Below are positions 25,801 to 37,900 of a stretch of DNA of 64,000 nt, piece by piece. The DNA is from Escarpia spicata. Lineage: Eukaryota > Annelida > Polychaeta > Sabellida > Siboglinidae. The position numbers and the translations under genes were made by a program. A model generated the notes under the pieces. That model was given only the letters and a program-made list of their open reading frames with translations, was not told where the DNA came from and ran no database searches. The stretch lies in the NCBI GenBank assembly GCA_963995525.1, contig OZ023213.1, forward strand, positions 22,718,278 to 22,782,277. The letters run 5' to 3'. How positions within the stretch are numbered: the first letter of the stretch is position 1; the number at the start of each line of letters is the position of its first letter.

Positions 25801-28800
25801 TATTATATAGTGCAGCTAACAAGGGATTTTTACCCAGGGCGACTCCAGGTTTTAAAAGACGTCCTGTGCGAAAAGCCTGTTAGTATAAAGGTTGATTGGT
25901 GCTCCTATTAGATTTGGCAATCAATTAGTTAGCAGCCTGACCTGCGCGTTTCTATATGGATGGAACTATACGCCTTTGTTTACACGAAGTGTACAGTTGA
26001 GGCAGGAAATACACAGTTGTGTCTGCAGCCACGGTGGATACTTTTAAATCTAGGCTGGGCAGACAACTCTAAAAATTCCCTGTAGGGCTATGCCATATGC
26101 CCCCCGTCCCCTATATTGGCGTAATGACCGTATGGTTTTTGCCAATTATTATATAGACATATAGACAGAGAGACACGCTCAACGAGACTTAATAATACTA
26201 AATGCGGTAGAAATAAGGCTCTAGTTGCGAGTAATTTAGTTTATTCTGAATGCAGCCTGAGTAAATAAAATTATTTTGAAAACCAGCACTATAGTTTCAG
26301 TTGACTTTGGGGGGTTTGTTACGCGCGCTTTCTAACTCAGTGTTTACAATTTACGCCATCTTGTTATGCCAATCAATGCCGTGACTTGTTGCTAAGGAAG
26401 CCAATGTACTAAAACCGTATTTAGAAACTTTCGAACACAAATATCACCATGCGGCTACATCTAGATATTGTTATAGATGTATATAATCAAGTTAAAACAA
26501 ATCAGAATATGTTGATCTTGAGATTAATGCAATAGCTGTTGGAACGAATGAAAAGAAATGACCACACCTGACGCATGCGCAGACCCCTTCCGGAGGTGGG
26601 ACAGATGTTGTGGGAAAGGGATTAGTTAAACAAAAGGACTGCTACAGTAGACTATTTAGTTAACAAATTTAGCATTTTAGGGGACATTTGGAGCCCTTAG
26701 AATGATTGAATCAAATACAGATTTCTTGTGTACAGTTGCACTACCATACGAAATGTCTATGCAAAATTGGAAAAAAGTTACTTAACAGTTTTTGAAAAAA
26801 TATGCAAAATGTGAAAATTTACTAGTTTTGGGGTCCTTTTTTTGGGGGGGTCATTAGGTGCCCTTAGAATGATTCAATCAAATACAGATTTCTTGTGTAC
26901 AGTGACACTACCACAAGAAATGTATGTACAAAATTAGAGAAAAAGTGGCTGAACAGTTTTTGAAATAGACAAAATGTTACATTTTTACCAGTTTTGGGGT
27001 CCTTGGAGGCCCTATGGAGCCCTTAGAATGATTCAATCAAATACAGATTTCTCGTGCATAGTGGCAGTGCCCATGTCTATGCAAAATTAGAGAAAAAGTT
27101 GCTGAACGGTTTCTGAGATACGGCAGCTAAACGGCGGACGCAGGGTGATGGCAATACTGTAGTCCCTTGGACCTTCAGCCAAAGGACTAAAAATGGCTGA
27201 CTAGTTGAATGAGACCTCATAAGACTGTAACCACAATATATTATGCAGACTAGTCAGCTCATAGAAAGTTGCCAAGCGATGGAAACAACTAATAGAATAC
27301 TTACTGCAGCATCGAGGTTTGCAGGTGACTCGTCGTTTGGATCAGCTAACATGGAAATGACACTAACTAAGATGGTCTCTACTGTGTGTATTGGCAGCCA
27401 ACGTTCCTCTGGGCGTTCGTAGCCAAATTTATCTTCCCCAGGGTCATGCAGTATTGAAATACACACGTCACCTGATTTACTGTCGACTGTAACAACAAAA
27501 CAGTCCACACTATCACAAGTAGAATATCACAGACTTACATTGCACAGTATCTATGTTAAATTGTGTTTGAATGTTATCATGCGATTTTATTTCATTCCCT
27601 TTTATAATAACAACAATATTTCACATAAAATGCTGTGCTTTACATAATGTTTTTGTAATTTTTAGTAAATTTTTATATATAAAACTTTGTAATTACATTA
27701 AATCAATGATTGATTATGTCTTCTGATAAGTCTGTCACTCAGTTTAATAAATAAACTGGTCATAACAAACCACTGTAATACAATTTCTTGACACAATGGT
27801 GCAGGAGCAAATGGTTGTAAAAACAACAAACATAACGTTTAGATGACTGCCCTGCATAACAGCGAATCAGAACGGAATGCTATATCCATCGGACAACCAA
27901 TTAAAATGTAATACAAAGTTATACAGATGTATTTATACCGAATTTCAAGTAAAACATGCAGTTTCACCCAAGAAGATGTGTCATATCTGCTGATTTGATA
28001 TACTCACTGTTTGGGTGCCAAATTTCTGTGATAAACTTCATTTTCGGTGGTTTTTGGGGGTAGTCTTGTGGAAAGGTGAGATGCGCCTTGAAGAAGCCAC
28101 CTTCACTGCAAACAGAAGTCAGACGTTTCTATGAATGTCACAGATGTGTACACGAATGTCAACAACAGCCAGTTCAGCCATCAGATACATTGTATTCAAC
28201 TCTAATTAACAAGTCTTGGTATTTAATATAAACATAGAATTAGATAGCTAAACCATGATTCTAGCCCTAAATTTGTTAAATTTATTAAATATTCAAAAAT
28301 ATTCACTGGAAAATCAGATTTTTCACCAATAAAACACTGTCTTGTTTCTACTGCTGCATCAGCAAGGCATGGTTTAAAGTGTAAACAAATAACTGAAGGC
28401 ATAGATCTGTGTCATGTTGTACTTACTAGTATGTGTCTGGTGGTCCAATGATTAACACTTCCCATCGGTAGATATCTTCATCGTCAATCAACCCCGCAGA
28501 AAACCCCTCAACAGGGTTTTTGTTTAGGTCTAAAACAGACAATAATAGTGTTGGGAATTGGTTTCATTTTGATATCTGATCATCGGTTTGGCAAAATCGA
28601 TTGATTATTGGTTTTATATAATTGGTTTATTGGAGGCCACTATGGGTGGCAGTACTAACCCGATACTTCCGTGACTGTTGATGCAAACATACATTTTTCA
28701 TTTAACCAGACAAAACGTAAGCACCCAGATGTTTACGGGATGCAAGGTCCTGCGTCCTATATGCACAGAAACAGTACCTGGGCACGTGCAAAATAATTGT

Positions 28801-30013
28801 TACGTCCCACGGGACGCATGCGTATCAATGTCATTTAACAAAAATATATATTGAATATGAATGCCTTTAACTTGGTAGTTTATTACTGAATCAGTTCATT
28901 TGGTATTTGTTTTTCACGAGTCCTTCCACATAATAATTCCCATAGGCGTATGTTTCCAGATTCCAACTAGATTCCAAAGGGTGCCTAATCCTGCGTGGTG
29001 CCGCCCTGCATGTAGTTTTGTGACTAGCACGCCCTCTCATAAGTGAGGAAGGCTACTCTAACTTCCAAAACTACATTGATTATTAAGAAGAAATATCAAC
29101 AAATAAAAGAGTATATTGTAACAAGGGACAAGAGCCTTCTTTTGAGGGGGTCCCGAGGACCCTTGTAAACAAACATCCAGGTAAACCCATGGTAAGCACC
29201 TATTGATAATAATCACCACAGGAAAATGATCAAACACCCTTTCGGTTACAATCAATCACCCATGACGTTTTAGACATTTATTGTGTTGAAGTGCATCTTC
29301 TACACAAGCTGTAGCAGTTCTGAACAATGTCAATGGCGCCTTCGCCAGATGTCTTTTCATCATTCAATAATGCTATATATATACATAATTTATGATCATA
29401 CAAGATTGTAATTGATTAATTGATCGGAAACATGAACAATCCAATTCATGGACAAAACCAATTAATCAGAACATTAAAATTGTTATCCACATGCTGACAT
29501 GTAAGCCTACATGCTCACTCTGCGATTGGCAATAGTCGAGACTCGTGTAAAAAAAAGTGGCCTAAAACACAATATTAGCTAATCATGGTTATCATGAGCT
29601 CTTTGTGATGGTGTGTAAAACCATCAGATGCCGAATGATTAATGGAATGTTTCACTTTCAGATAGATAAAGACTGGGTACAAATGAAATAAAAAAATAGC
29701 AATAAGGGTCCGATAAATGCACGATTACCAAGAAGCTGTGTTTGTCCTGAATTAAGGTGACAGATCAGCTTCAAACGATGTTGTCAGAGTCAATACAACC
29801 ATTTAACTAACAAGCTCAAGTCAAGCCAAGCCTCAACACATCAAGCCAAGCCAAGGCCGTGACCCACCGTGTTGACCAGCTGGCTGGCGGCCACTTATTC
29901 TTTATTATAGGTATACCCCGTTTATATAAAGCTAAGCCTAGATGGTGGGGGATTGATGTATAGATACCTGCGAGTTGTCTACGGAGAAGTAAAACGCCCT
30001 GATTCTGCGACAT
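19853..30013 (-). CDS. UBE2G1: Ubiquitin-conjugating enzyme E2 G1
   Basis: Class I E2 that accepts ubiquitin from E1 on its active-site cysteine and passes it to substrates or chains (K48-type chains and ER-associated degradation in the known family). Five minus-strand exons: 30013-29968, 28529-28427, 28105-28008, 27486-27305 and 19936-19853. Together they make 513 bp, 170 residues plus TGA, the same length as human UBE2G1. It starts [20 protein letters not shown]. The HPN motif is at 80-82 and the catalytic Cys is Cys91 (GDVCISIL). The acidic loop characteristic of the G subfamily follows ([19 protein letters not shown]). The end reads [10 protein letters not shown]...SQETAWD. One residue is inserted between HPN and the catalytic Cys relative to human. 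The final intron is 7.4 kb and filled with transposons. It is head to head with SMARCB1 (start codons 1.9 kb apart). Confidence 0.98.
21985..25600 (-). mobile_element. CR1-like non-LTR retrotransposon with 2A-like motif and PHD finger (decayed)
   Basis: Reading on the minus strand from about 25347: a hydrophobic stretch, a 2A-like GDIQLNPGP, and a C4HC3 PHD finger ([25 protein letters not shown]) broken by one TAG at 25069-25071. Next comes an APE endonuclease (about 24840-24082) with [24 protein letters not shown] and GISDHD. The reverse transcriptase follows (about 23490-22500) with [17 protein letters not shown] and LFADD (near 22880), then a C-terminal region with [12 protein letters not shown] ending near 22076. 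The reading frame changes at least five times (for example near 24920, 24810 and 22920), so it is dead. The 3' end has a short tail built of ATAGACA-like units near 21985-22000. The 5' boundary is uncertain. It sits inside modular-repeat copy 2. Confidence 0.9.
25186..25212 (-). other. 2A-like peptide motif GDIQLNPGP in the LINE N-terminus
   Basis: The nine residues G-D-I-Q-L-N-P-G-P follow a hydrophobic run (CLLLALLIS) that begins about 10 residues earlier, just after a Met at residue 34 of the open frame from 25347. Known 2A/2A-like peptides have D-[VI]-E-x-N-P-G-P, where ribosomes skip the final Gly-Pro bond; the Glu is Gln here. Such motifs are described from APE-type non-LTR retrotransposons of marine animals. 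Activity is not demonstrated. Confidence 0.8.
26006..26170 (+). mobile_element. 5'-truncated copy of the same LINE, opposite orientation
   Basis: From ACAGTTGTGTCTGCAGCCAC to the tail GCCAATTATTATATAGACA this matches the reverse complement of 21985-22140 closely, covering the last codons and the 3'UTR. The terminal ATAGACATATAGACAGAG repeat is the LINE tail. With the main copy, the two 3' ends point outward from 21985 and 26170. Confidence 0.88.
27193..27293 (+). mobile_element. SINE family B, 3' fragment beside a splice site
   Basis: Matches the ends of 32455-32840 and 51595-51895 (GGCTGACTAGTTGAATGAGACC...CAGACTAGTCAG...GATGGAAACAACTA). It lacks the tRNA-like head. It ends within about 10 bp of the UBE2G1 5' splice site (27299-27304 on the plus coordinates). 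Confidence 0.75.
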
Positions 30014-30082
30014 GAAAGCAAATTTATCTCAAAATTCAGGACGACACAATACAACAAAGATGGCTTTAGGTTCCCGACTTTG

Positions 30083-30092
30083 GCGCATGCGC
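30083..30092. promoter_or_regulatory. NRF-1-type palindrome upstream of UBE2G1
   Basis: GCGCATGCGC, flanked TG/AT, lies 70 bp upstream of the UBE2G1 start codon (30013) in an otherwise AT-rich region. NRF-1 binds YGCGCAYGCGCR in promoters of housekeeping genes. Its position suggests a core promoter element; no binding is shown. Confidence 0.55.
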
Positions 30093-30639
30093 ATTTGCAC
30101 AACGAACGTGTTACGTCTGAATAGTTTCGTCCGATAACAAGTTCGTTTAGCTATGGTAACTTAAAATGACAGTAGACGTTCCCAAATAATCGTATAATTA
30201 CCAAACTAATATAGCAACTAGTATAGCAATTACTACGATTTTCAGAGAGTTTCGCAACTTATGCATAGGCGATTGTTAAAGTAAAACGCCATTAACATAC
30301 GTCACAAAAGTTCAGTGACCACAAAGTTGTCATTGATATACATGTACACAAACATTTCGGCAAGTTCAAATTGAGCGTCAATAAATTGTGTGTATAACAT
30401 TACCATGAATTGTTCTTGATGAATCTGTTTATTGTTCAACCGTTTATGAACAATATAGTTGTTTTATGTTTTGGACATAATTATAATAAATGCATAATTT
30501 ACATAAATGTAGGCTTATATACCTACATTATTATCATAATTTAAATAACTTACCAAATCCATAAACAAAATAATACATGGTTTAAATTAGTTAAAAGTAA
30601 TAATTCAAGTCAGAATGCAACTGAACACTGTTGTGATAT

Positions 30640-30693
30640 AGACACGCACGCACACACGCACACACGCACACGCACGCACGCACGCACGCACGC
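30640..30693. repeat. CACG/CACA microsatellite
   Basis: Interrupted (CACG)n and (CACA)n tract, ending in a pure run of GCAC units (GCACGCACGCACGCACGCAC), in the gap between UBE2G1 and SMARCB1. Confidence 0.9.
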
Positions 30694-30744
30694 AAACTCG
30701 ATCGTATGGTTCCGTCTTTGTGTATGCATTCCCTTAGCAAAAAT

Positions 30745-31060
30745 GATATAGAATTCTATATATTTTCTCTAATTCTAGATAATTATTTATAACCCTATAT
30801 AACTATATATCTTTATACAGTATTATACATAATTATATATTTATATATAATTATGTATAATTAATCTGTATAATTATATAGTATTCTAATAATTTTATGT
30901 AATATATACATGTATATGCTATAGGAAATATGACATAGGATTTTTGCTCAATATATTCGGTAGAATTCTATAGGAAAATCTATCAAATTCTATAGAATAT
31001 CTATAGTCACTTTCCTTTCTATAGGATTATGTTGAATATTCTATAGAATGTAGGATTTAA
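30745..31060. repeat. AT-rich block with repeated TTCTATAGAA/CTATAGGA palindromes
   Basis: Copies or near copies of [AT]TTCTATAGAA and TTCTATAGGA occur at about 30751, 30962, 30987, 31016 and 31037, among TATATAATTA-type sequence. The repetition is imperfect and not strictly periodic. It lies in the gap between the divergent UBE2G1 and SMARCB1. Confidence 0.6.
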
Positions 31061-31929
31061 TATGAATGAATGAACAAATGATGTATATCCACTGCCAACT
31101 CGTGCATGTGTTTATAACAATATTTACATTAATTTGTGGAAATGGAGACAGTTGAAATGTAATACTTATTAAACACTGTCCCCATTCCGGTTAATACATG
31201 CAATACAGTAATAATTAATACATTGAAAAGATATTAAAAAACAGTCTTCATATAGCGCTGTTAATAGATCTGTCTAAATGTATGCCATTAATTAATACAA
31301 ACATAAAAATAACACAAGTGCCATGATACCAGTATTCATTCAAATTTAAATTAAGAATTTAACTTTAAAAACAAAACTCTGCACTAGAATGTAATATTCA
31401 TTATGTCTACACACTAGGAAAATATCACGTGTATATGCTTTTTATCTATTGCTAACATGGAAGGCATTCGAACATTGAAACACACTTTAAAACATAATTA
31501 TCAGCAACACTATAAACGTACTTGTTTAGCAGCATACCATTAATTATTAATTGGTTCACATTACAACGTTGTTACAATTTGTAGGATATGGCTATGGCAT
31601 TATATTTGTCCATAATTTCAATGTGCAATGCCAAAAACGGTATTATACTTATATATAGGGCAATATAGGCATAATTGCATGACGTATAGTTACTGCTTCG
31701 TCTTTTTTATTTGCACATAGATTGAATAAAACATGGCTAGGGATACAAAAAATCTAAATATTTTGGGGGGATTTTGAATGCCAAGAATGTGACACTAAAA
31801 TTGTTTAGCGACCTGCAGAATTAAACTGCGTAGCACGACTGTGAAATCAATAACTGCAGGCTGTCCTGTAAACTTGATGTTGTTCAATTATTGCTGTCGG
31901 CAACTTTGGTTTTACCAAAAACAAAGAAA

Positions 31930-34900
31930 ATGTCGCAACCCGAAAAAACATTTTCTGGGCGTACTTTTGGAGAAACACCGAAGCCTTTTCAAATTGAAGA
32001 GAATGGAGAATACTACTACATCGGGTCTGAGGTATAATAAAGACAAACAGAGCAACAATACAGTTATTGAAACCGGCAAAATAGTACTGGGCGATAATAT
32101 ATCATTTATACGTTTTCGGAATGGCGTTTTCAGGTTTTCTGTTGCGTGCCTTTAGATTAGTTGACTCGCTGCCTTAGGTGGATTTATCGGAGAGGCCTAG
32201 GCTAAGCCTCGCACATGACTTCCATATAAAATAAAAAGGATAAAAACATTGTGTGTACAAAAACAGGACAGATGTCTAATAATTTATTATAATATTGTCC
32301 TATTATTTATTGCGTCTAAGACTAAGAGTCTAAGTAATACATTTACAATAACAACTTTTAATTCAATTGGCACATATTACAATGTCAGTGGTGTGTATAT
32401 TAGTATAGTGACGTGCCTCAGTGCATGCATTATAAATATAGATGCTAATATTCAGATCGCGGCTAGTGTAGTGGTTAGCACATCCACCTGGCATGCCAGC
32501 GTTCTGAATTTGAAACCCAGACCGGGCAGTCATGATATTTGGTTTTAAAACCTACCTCTCAGCATTGGGGACTGTGTATCCCTCGTGACTCGGAAGATCA
32601 CGTTAATGTTGGTCCCGTCTCAATTTGGGATGTAAAAGAACCTCTGAGGACGACAAGCACCGTGGCAGTGACCACCCTTAGTGCCAGTATATAAAGGTCG
32701 CTTTGGTGATATTAATGTTCTGAAAAAGGCTGGCTAGTTGAATGAGACCTCATAAGACCATTACATTGTAACCACAATAATACAGACTAGTCAGTTAATA
32801 GAATGTTGCCGAGTGCTGGAAACAACTAGAAAGCAATAGGCTACAAACTGACACACAACCGCTGGTCATCTTAAATTAGTTGTCCTCATAAATCCTGGAG
32901 GAATACAACATTAATCTTTTTACCATATAAGATTCTAATTTCAGTGCTATGCTGAAGTATCTTGAAGCTACTCACTAAAATATGCCAGTATTTTTGTAAA
33001 TAAACACAATAGTAAGTTAACCTATGTTAAACATGCACTGCCAAACAAAATTACCATACTGCGATCCACGACGTCTTCCAGAAACAAAAAACAGTAAGTA
33101 TATGCACATCAATAATACAATGGAATAATAATAATAATAATAATTTTTTATCTATTAACTAAGCGTTAAATCCTGCTTATCGGATCAATACAAATAAACT
33201 AACTGTATATTTAACAGATAATAATTGATACAAATTCACTAATAGATAAATATATTAAGAAACCTTAAAATAAACACTGATAAGATGCCAAATACTAAAA
33301 TATAAAATTACAAATTATCAAAATTTGAAGACCATAATGAAGAATAAAGATAACATTTAATAGCAAATATAACCTACCAATAATAGGCAGTACAATCGAA
33401 ATGGCACTTGTTGGAAGAATCAGGATATATATCGAATTAAATTTATAATCTGTTGATCTGTTTGTAGGTTGGCAGCTACTTGCGTATGTTCAGAGGCTCT
33501 CTCTACAAGCGATATCCGTCACTGTGGCGACGTCTGATGACAATTGAAGAGAGGAAGAAACTGGGTAAGAAATGTAAGTATGGGGTACATGAAATGCATA
33601 GAGTACTATGCATTTTATAGTAGTGATGGAAATTTCCATAATAGGCACCCCATATTTCAGGTTATTTTTTAGATAATAAAGTGTTTTCATTAGCTATACT
33701 ATTTGTTAGAATGATTTTATAAATTATTTATGATAAGAAATTGATATCCCTGAGTAACCAGCCTTCAAACATGACATAATATCATAAATAATTTATTGAG
33801 GAGGTCAAACATGGATACATATTCCAATTACCTTTGTTAGCAGTACATTAATAACCAGACATAATTGTTCAATTATACTTGACAGAAACAGAGTTTGATT
33901 CCTTGCTTGTTTGATAGTTATTTGGTACACTTAAAGCCACCATTTACACAAACTTTGCTTGTGTAAATGACATATATATAAAACCACATTAGAAAATTAT
34001 ATGTTGGTAAGATCATTGATTTAAAATAATTATTTATCAGATCCGACCATACTCAAGTGATAATCAGAAAGAAAGTAGCAGGCACAAAGTAACAGCTAGG
34101 AAAAGTACAGAAAGTAACACATTTTATGAAGAAATAAATTTATAAATATAAAATGATGCATAACATAGTTTAGCATATATGTTGACTGAATTTCAAAATC
34201 TTAAAATTTGTATTCTTTCTCCACACTAGACTACAATGTTTATCACCCATCATATCTTTAAAAAAATTCTCAACAGTTCTTCTTTTCATTCAAGGTCCAC
34301 CAACATTTATTAGATATGAATTGTATAATTGTTATCAATCATTGTAGTCATACTGAGCACCTTTCAAACACGCAATATCTGAACAACAAAATATGTTAAA
34401 AATGTATAAAATAAATAAACTGTTAATTTTTGTCTGTTACTTTTTATCCTATTACTTTTTTCATACGGCCTATTATAACAAAAAATCATTATAATAAGAT
34501 GCAACCATGTAGTGATAGAATGGAGCCGGAATGTTGATGGTGGTGCATGTGTCTGTCCTTACACAGTGGGTTTTGCCCAGCACACATTGGCCACCAACAT
34601 CACCCTACTAAGAGCGACAGAGGTAGAGGAAGTATTTAGAGGAAACGACAACAAATATAAGGCAGTGGTTCTCAGTGCTGAGTCAGTGGCTAACAGGTAA
34701 TTATACATTATAACTTATTTAATTCACAGTTGTGTGGATATGGGAAATGCTATATGAATTAAGTCTTGTTTACACCATACATTTGTGACTCTGAATCGAC
34801 TTTGTTCAGATTTACGGCACGATAGGAGTGTACAAATTGTTAATGTTGTTATTTTTACTATTTTATTATATTTTACTTGAAAATCTGTATAAATCTGTGT

Positions 34901-37900
34901 TTGGCTGGTTTTAACTAGCCTGGAATCCTAGATAGTATTCCTGTTCTGATCAAGTGTTGCCATCTACAAAGAACAAGAACAAGAAGTTTATTTGACCCCA
35001 AAATATAACAAATATTGGCACAAAAAAAACATGAGGTATATAATAACGTAGGCATGTACACGCTACTAAATGTAGCTACTGGTATATTAAACAAAAGCCG
35101 CAGCTTTTGTCAAATATCTGCCTAGCATCATTGCTATTTGCTCTTCAACTGTTGTACATTTATCTTCACATTTATACTTGTATGATGAATTTAAAGAAAA
35201 CACGTACTTAAAAAAATTATATTTGATGCAAATCCATATTAAAAGTAAACAGATTCCTCCCAAAAATCTGTGTTGTGTTACACAAAATATTCAGTGTGAT
35301 TTAACCCTGGTTCTTGACCTTGTTACAGGGAAAACAAGGCAAAGCGAATCAACTGGGTGCCAACTATTCCCAGTAGTTCTCACCATCTTGATGCTGTACC
35401 GTGCTCGACACCAATCAACCGGAACCGTATCCGTGGCAACCAACCCCGATCGTTCCCTCTCTGGTAGGTACATGTATTGGGGAGCAGTCATTATTTATTG
35501 GGGGGTCGTGAGATACACTCTGATTTGAAATTCAGCCCACCCCAAAGTCCTGTACAGTTGAATGTGATCCACTGTCTGGTCTTGTGCCCTGGAATCTAAC
35601 CCATGTTGTATATATTAGTAAGACGATTATTAATTTCACACTTGGCTCACCCTGAAATCTTCCAACATTGAAATCTGATCCACCACAAATCCTGTGCATC
35701 AAAAACTGAGCCCACATCCAATTCCTCTTTTTATGTCATGTTTGTTAAACATCAAGTACGAATACTTCACGAAACCGTCTTCTGCGTATGTAGCACTTTT
35801 GCTAGTATATCTAAATGAAAAGAAAATCAACAGCACGAAATACAACATTTGTATTTGTCTGTATTCCTAAATAATGCACTATCTGCATATTGTTCTTAAA
35901 GGGAATAAAAACACCTATTGCTTGAATTCATATTATATTACATCCTGCTATCTATTTCCATGTCCACCAAGCCAAAAAAATTCAATGAATTAGAAATTCC
36001 ACATTTTATGCTGTGCAGCCGGACATTTTCGAATATGCATATTTTTGGCACGCTTTTTGGGATGCCGAGATGTGACGTCACATATGACACACACTCGCAT
36101 CAGGCCGACCCTTTCCATGCATTCAGAGCATGTTTACAAGGATAGCTTTCGGGTCGAAACGAGCGTCAAAATGAGTTATTGTGCGATATTCTGATGTAAT
36201 ACAAACACTAGTCATCATAGAGGAACAAGCAGTTATCTTACGGTTCCACATAATTCCAATTTTATTCAAAACAATGAATGTGAATGGGCCTACGAGTCGA
36301 CTAGGTTTTGTCGAGCTTGGGCTCGTTTTCAGAATAATTATATTACAATTTAAATCAGTCAGTGAGTTTCCGTTGGTCCCGCTAGCTCAGTTGGTAAACG
36401 TGTTGGTTTCTTGTCATTTATTTTTTAATCGGGCGACGCCAGTTCAATCCTGACACCAAACCTTTGATTTTCTTTACACTTTTTTATGTTTTCACAAAAT
36501 AATATAAACCAAATCATGTTGTATACTACAATGCACTGTTTGTAAATATTTTTGTAGTAATTATTTATTCGCCACAAAAATTAAAATATGGTAATTATAT
36601 ATAACGATGTTTCTAAATTTTATTTATCCAAACAAATATAATGTATGTAATGGATATATAATTTATTAATTGTACATATATTGTAATTATATATGTGAAA
36701 ACAAATTGTGATCTGTGTGGATAAATAAAATTTTGAAACATCGTTATATAATTACCATTTATGCAAGCACCAACACAAGTCATGAATAGTGATGAAAGAA
36801 GGCCAAATGAATGACGTTTATTAAGCGGTGATTGGCTCCTTGCGCCAGAGACAACGGGGTAATTAGCATAATAATTAGCATCAGACATTAGGCCAATCAT
36901 CACTTGTCCTGCGTTGTTGCCAGCACAAAAACCCATATGCAGCACGGTGCCGTGGCCGCATATTCTCATTTATGCAAGCACCAACACAAGTCATGAATAG
37001 TTATGAAAGAAGGCCAAATGAATGACGTTTATTAAGAGATTAAGTTAGAGAGAGAAATGTGGGCTCTACATCCCAAGGCCAGGCCTGTGACTGAGCCCAT
37101 ACTAGTTTCCTGTCCCTCAGGTTGACAGAGCCCACATTTCGGCATATACAACATTAGCAGTATTGTTATAGATATATACAACATCATTACTACTGTAATC
37201 ACAGTAGACCTTAGGCACCGTACCATACTAACCAAGCACACCATTCATTCACACTAACTATAATCCCAACTACCTGCTGAAGAGTTACACTGTATCAAGA
37301 TTTAGCCTAAACCTATAAGTGGGGCCATTACGCCAGCGGTCACCGAAACATGTGACCACCCCACTACAATAAATTACCATATTTTCATTCAATTTTAATT
37401 TTCTGCGGGAATTGGGCACAGATGGGTTTAAAATCGAATTTATGCTACAAATGTATTTTTCTGTATTTTTTTAATGTTCTCGAATGTTACATACAATGTT
37501 AAACTTTGTGTACACATGTGGAAAACAGATTTTAGCTAATGCCTTGTTTTTATTTCCTTTAAACCATGTGAGGGAGTTGAATAATACCAAGGGGAAATGT
37601 AAGTGATAATATCATCTGGAGTAAAAGATATTATAAACTAAATAATGTTATCTCCTGTTAATATTGTTTAATGGGAAAAGGTAGTGGTTTTAGGGTATCC
37701 CTACTAATACATATGCTATTTTGTACATTATCATGCAAAGATTTGCATCTGTCATACATTCTGCAGGGTGCTTCCGTCCTAATGTATGTTGCTTCCATGC
37801 CTATGGAAATATTGTGATGGCAATTTAGGACGTACTAAGCTGCATGATGTTCAATCATCACTCATCAGTAGTTTTATCAATTATATGTTGTGATCTGTTG

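Larger units (their letters stand above)
20158..27192. mobile_element. Modular dispersed repeat, copy 2, split by a LINE insertion
   Basis: 20158-20826 and 21180-21975 match the first part of 12422-14125, and 26595-27192 matches 14135-14737, including the three AATCAAATACAG units and the terminal AGTCCCTTGG...CCAAAGGACT hairpin. The first part holds an extra segment (about 20827-21179) bracketed by a 65-bp direct repeat (TTCAAAAATTAGTGCTATAT...). The region 21976-26594 is absent from copy 1 and contains the LINE. The whole block lies in the last intron of UBE2G1. Confidence 0.75.
30014..31929. other. Shared upstream region of UBE2G1 and SMARCB1
   Basis: The two start codons face away from each other across this gap. 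It contains an NRF-1-like site near UBE2G1, a CACG microsatellite and an AT-rich block of CTATAG palindromes (listed separately). No TATA box or further gene is evident. A bidirectional promoter is possible but 1.9 kb is long for one. Confidence 0.5.

Noticed and set aside
35178..35528. 116-codon plus-strand frame as a separate gene
   Set aside because: Overlaps SMARCB1 exon 4 (35329-35463), whose correct frame is different and matches the family exactly.
36375..36470. Functional tRNA gene
   Set aside because: The A and B boxes are too far apart and an AT-rich insertion destroys the anticodon arm; listed only as tRNA-like.
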